Position numbers and translations under genes: made by a program. From Viola odorata (taxonomy: Eukaryota > Streptophyta > Magnoliopsida > Malpighiales > Violaceae): a DNA stretch of 64,000 nucleotides. Location of the stretch: NCBI GenBank assembly GCA_963691705.1, contig OY829544.1:36787917-36851916 (forward strand), in the 5' to 3' direction. The notes beneath the pieces are model-generated. The model was not told the origin of the DNA, did not search any database, and saw nothing but the letters and a program-made list of their open reading frames with translations. Position 1 is the first letter of the stretch. Each line of letters opens with the position of its first letter. Positions 61,850 through 64,000 of the stretch are shown here, piece after piece.

Positions 61850-63571
61850 ATGTCGGCACCTACACTACTTTCATTTGATATTTTCGGGGGACGAAGCTTC
61901 AACGATCAAGCTGCCCAAGGAGATCTGTTGGAACGTGGGTTCGCCCCTGACATCACCACTAAGATCAAAGTAGAAGTCATGGACTTTGACTTAACTAGGA
62001 TTCGGATGTTGAGAAATGAGCTGACTGAAGACGAAGAGACACAGTTTGAGGGTATTTATGGAAAGCTACTGACCCTAGTTGACGTAAAGACTGATTGGGG
62101 TTGCATCCGGGCAACCCTAAAATTCTGGGATCCCTATTATCGGTGCTTCTCTTTCGACAAAGAGGTAGACTTGACTCCTACGCTAGAAGAGTACTCAGCT
62201 CTGATGTGCTTCACCTCTCCTATATCGGCCATATACCAGAATGTCCGACTCGACTCCTCAAGTGTCAAAATAAGGCTCGATAAGTTGTTAGGAATCACTA
62301 CTCGTGTCAGAGAGGGTGACTACTTCTGGTGCTGGTCAGATATTGAGGCACGCTTTCGATTGTCCAACGGGAAGAAACGCTTAAGGATTCTGGCTTTCGC
62401 CATTGTAGGATTTGTCCTCTTTCTAAAAATGAGGAATGCCATCGACTTTGCAGCAGCCAACATCTTTTACGAGATGGAAACAAATGCCATCAATCCTACA
62501 ACAGCCATTCTGGCCGAGACCTTTCGCTCCTTGGACTCTTGTCGAAGAAAAGGGAAATGGAGACTCACATGTTGCACCCAGCTATTGACAGTGTGGTTGG
62601 TCAGCCACTTCAAACAGGTTCTTGATCAGACCATTTTCTTCGCAAGCTACATAAGGTCATGCCCTCTACTCAGGGTTATCAACGCAATGACCACGGATAG
62701 ATGGGCGATGGAAAATAAGGATGTCTGGATCGACCGATTCATAAACCTCTCAGAAGAAGACTTCAGTTGGCACGCCAAATGGCTGCAGACTTCCAATCCC
62801 ATCGTCTGCTGCGGACACTTACCTTGGGTTCCTTTGATCGGAGCATGGGGATGCACTCACTATTGCCCTGCCCTCGTCCTCAGACAGTTCTGCATCACGC
62901 AAATAATTCCCGTGACGTTCGGCATGACAAGGTCAGACCAGCCACACACTGGAGAAAATCAGAACATTCAGTTGTACGCCCAAGACTGGGCCCACCCTTT
63001 TTGCCTCAAAGGACACGGCATCCCTGCAACCACAATACCAGAATATCCACAGTGGAGGTCAAGACGAGTTAACGGCAATGTCTTACCTCGCCCAGAAAAT
63101 CAAAAACCAATGGAAGAAGAAGGGGAATCGCAAGTGAGCGAAGGAATGGATGTCATGGCTTACGCTCAAGTGGTAGAACATATGCGAGCAGCACAAGAAG
63201 AACGAGATCTGATGGTAGAGGAAAGGGATATGGCCCAAGCTCGTCAATGTGGCTTAGAGGTCCAGATGAATGAACTGGACAGGCAGCACAAGGATTTCAT
63301 CCGCGTACAAGCAGTACAAAAGAAGGTGGCCCTCAGGGCCTTTAAGGAACGCTTGAGCAGTGAAACCCGCAAAAGAGAAGCATCAAGTGCCATAATCGAA
63401 GACAGGGATTCAACGATAAGGGTTTTGACTACTCGCGCAGACTTGGGAGAAAGGAAAAACCAAGTACAGCAAAGCCGAATTACCGCCTTAGAGGCTGAGT
63501 TAGAGATGAAAAAAGGGGAGTTGGCTTCGATGGAGTACCTTTGGCAGCAGGACTCTAACGTCCAGGAATGA
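61850..63571 (+). CDS. Ogre ORF1 protein, second copy, intact
   Basis: 573 codons, exactly the length of the copy at 19785, with 31 amino-acid differences counted by eye and no indel. The WDPYYRCFSF, LTPTLEEYSAL and CGHLPWVPLIGAWG motifs are identical; differences concentrate in residues about 340-400 and in the coiled coil. Same likely plant-mobile-domain-like fold (DUF7745 type) with coiled-coil C-terminus; role unknown. No frame damage, although the LTR around it has diverged strongly. Confidence 0.9.
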   Translation: MSAPTLLSFDIFGGRSFNDQAAQGDLLERGFAPDITTKIKVEVMDFDLTRIRMLRNELTEDEETQFEGIYGKLLTLVDVKTDWGCIRATLKFWDPYYRCFSFDKEVDLTPTLEEYSALMCFTSPISAIYQNVRLDSSSVKIRLDKLLGITTRVREGDYFWCWSDIEARFRLSNGKKRLRILAFAIVGFVLFLKMRNAIDFAAANIFYEMETNAINPTTAILAETFRSLDSCRRKGKWRLTCCTQLLTVWLVSHFKQVLDQTIFFASYIRSCPLLRVINAMTTDRWAMENKDVWIDRFINLSEEDFSWHAKWLQTSNPIVCCGHLPWVPLIGAWGCTHYCPALVLRQFCITQIIPVTFGMTRSDQPHTGENQNIQLYAQDWAHPFCLKGHGIPATTIPEYPQWRSRRVNGNVLPRPENQKPMEEEGESQVSEGMDVMAYAQVVEHMRAAQEERDLMVEERDMAQARQCGLEVQMNELDRQHKDFIRVQAVQKKVALRAFKERLSSETRKREASSAIIEDRDSTIRVLTTRADLGERKNQVQQSRITALEAELEMKKGELASMEYLWQQDSNVQE

Positions 63572-64000
63572 CACCTTCAGGGAATGGCTCGGATATCGGC
63601 AGATCTTTTCTTTTTAGCTAGGACCCCTGATTTCATCTATCTTAGCCATTTTTGATGAATTCAGGAAGTTGGCAAGTTTACCATATTTTGTAAACGCTTT
63701 TTAATAAAGTCGTACTCTTTCGGATATTTATTAAATCGCCTCATCTTTTCCATATCAACTATCCCTCCAATACAAACTCAAAAAAACCATCGCAAAACAA
63801 AAAGAGAAAATCTCTCCGGGATAAAACACAATCATCTCACCGAAATTCCAAAAAATCAGAACAAGTATTCAAAACATCCGAGTATCGCTCACTCATGGCC
63901 ATGTCTTCCTAGTTTATCACAAAAAACTCCAAGTTCATAAAAAGATTGTCGTCTCTCCCCTCGGTTGAGTTCACCAGGCATCAGGCCTTGCATCGTCAAA
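63572..64000 (+). other. Ogre 2 ORF1-gag spacer (start)
   Basis: AATAAA at 63703-63708 with TTTTGTAAAC before it, as in Ogre 1. The long A-tract of Ogre 1 is absent here. The gag start would lie beyond the window. Confidence 0.7.

Larger units (their letters stand above)
57654..64000 (+). mobile_element. Ogre-type retrotransposon 2, 5' part only
   Basis: 5' LTR, PBS, leader, ORF1 and the start of the ORF1-gag spacer. Same family as Ogre 1, but its LTR is clearly diverged (3,661 versus 4,042 bp, many substitutions). It continues beyond 64000. Confidence 0.95.

Noticed and set aside
1..64000. tRNA, rRNA or other structured RNA genes
   Set aside because: I found no sequence I could recognise as one by eye; PBS sites are only complements of tRNA ends.

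Overview
This window is repeat-dominated DNA from a flowering plant, probably a eudicot. I recognise almost no single-copy host gene. The evidence is Athila-type, Tat/Retand(Grande)-type, Ogre-type and chromovirus-type Ty3/gypsy LTR retrotransposons, plant telomere-like TTTAGGG repeats, plant-style introns and TATA boxes, and protein families (the Retrotrans_gag core, archaeal-type RNase H, the 'putative gypsy type transposon' domain) typical of angiosperm elements. The species cannot be named from this sequence alone.

Layout. (1) 1-5736 and about 45066-45074: an old, broken Athila-type element that enters from the left. (2) 5737-45060: a Tat-lineage element inserted into the Athila LTR. Its LTR termini are TGATAA...TTATCA and its target duplication is GTAAT (5732-5736 and 45061-45065). 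It has gag-pol on the plus strand (6238-11853), a tandem-repeat spacer (11954-12447), and antisense genes on the minus strand between pol and the 3' LTR. (3) 15208-39340: a structurally complete 24.1-kb Ogre element inserted into one of those antisense genes (target duplication GTGAC at 15203-15207 and 39341-39345). It has 4.0-4.1-kb LTRs, ORF1, gag, protease, a 152-nt intron, a full RT/RNase H/aRNase H/integrase ORF, and a 5-kb 3' region with 136-bp satellite-like repeats. (4) 45075-47453: AT-rich DNA with one decayed unidentified ORF. (5) 47454-53721: a chromovirus-like element that has lost most of RT. (6) 53722-57653: two further chromovirus fragments in opposite orientations. (7) 57654-64000: the first 6.3 kb of a second Ogre element (5' LTR, PBS, ORF1), which runs out of the window.

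The nesting gives the order of events: Athila first, then Tat, then Ogre. The Ogre copy is the youngest; its two LTRs differ by only about a dozen substitutions by eye plus one 58-bp repeat unit.

The most interesting material is in the Ogre copies and the Tat antisense genes. The Ogre protease and RT frames are joined exactly by a canonical GT-AG intron. The LTR also carries a conserved GTAAG donor after an ATG-free leader, and good acceptors lie just upstream of ORF1 (22 nt before the ATG in both copies) and of gag. This suggests spliced subgenomic mRNAs, an inference that needs RNA data. The LTR minisatellite is a chain of hairpins with compensatory arm changes. The Tat element carries two related antisense genes, each with the same exon-intron plan; one has captured a piece of the other by template switching with a copied filler.

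Limits: all calls rest on reading motifs by eye. Two 200-N gaps (5866-6065 and 44766-44965) hide most of both Tat LTRs.
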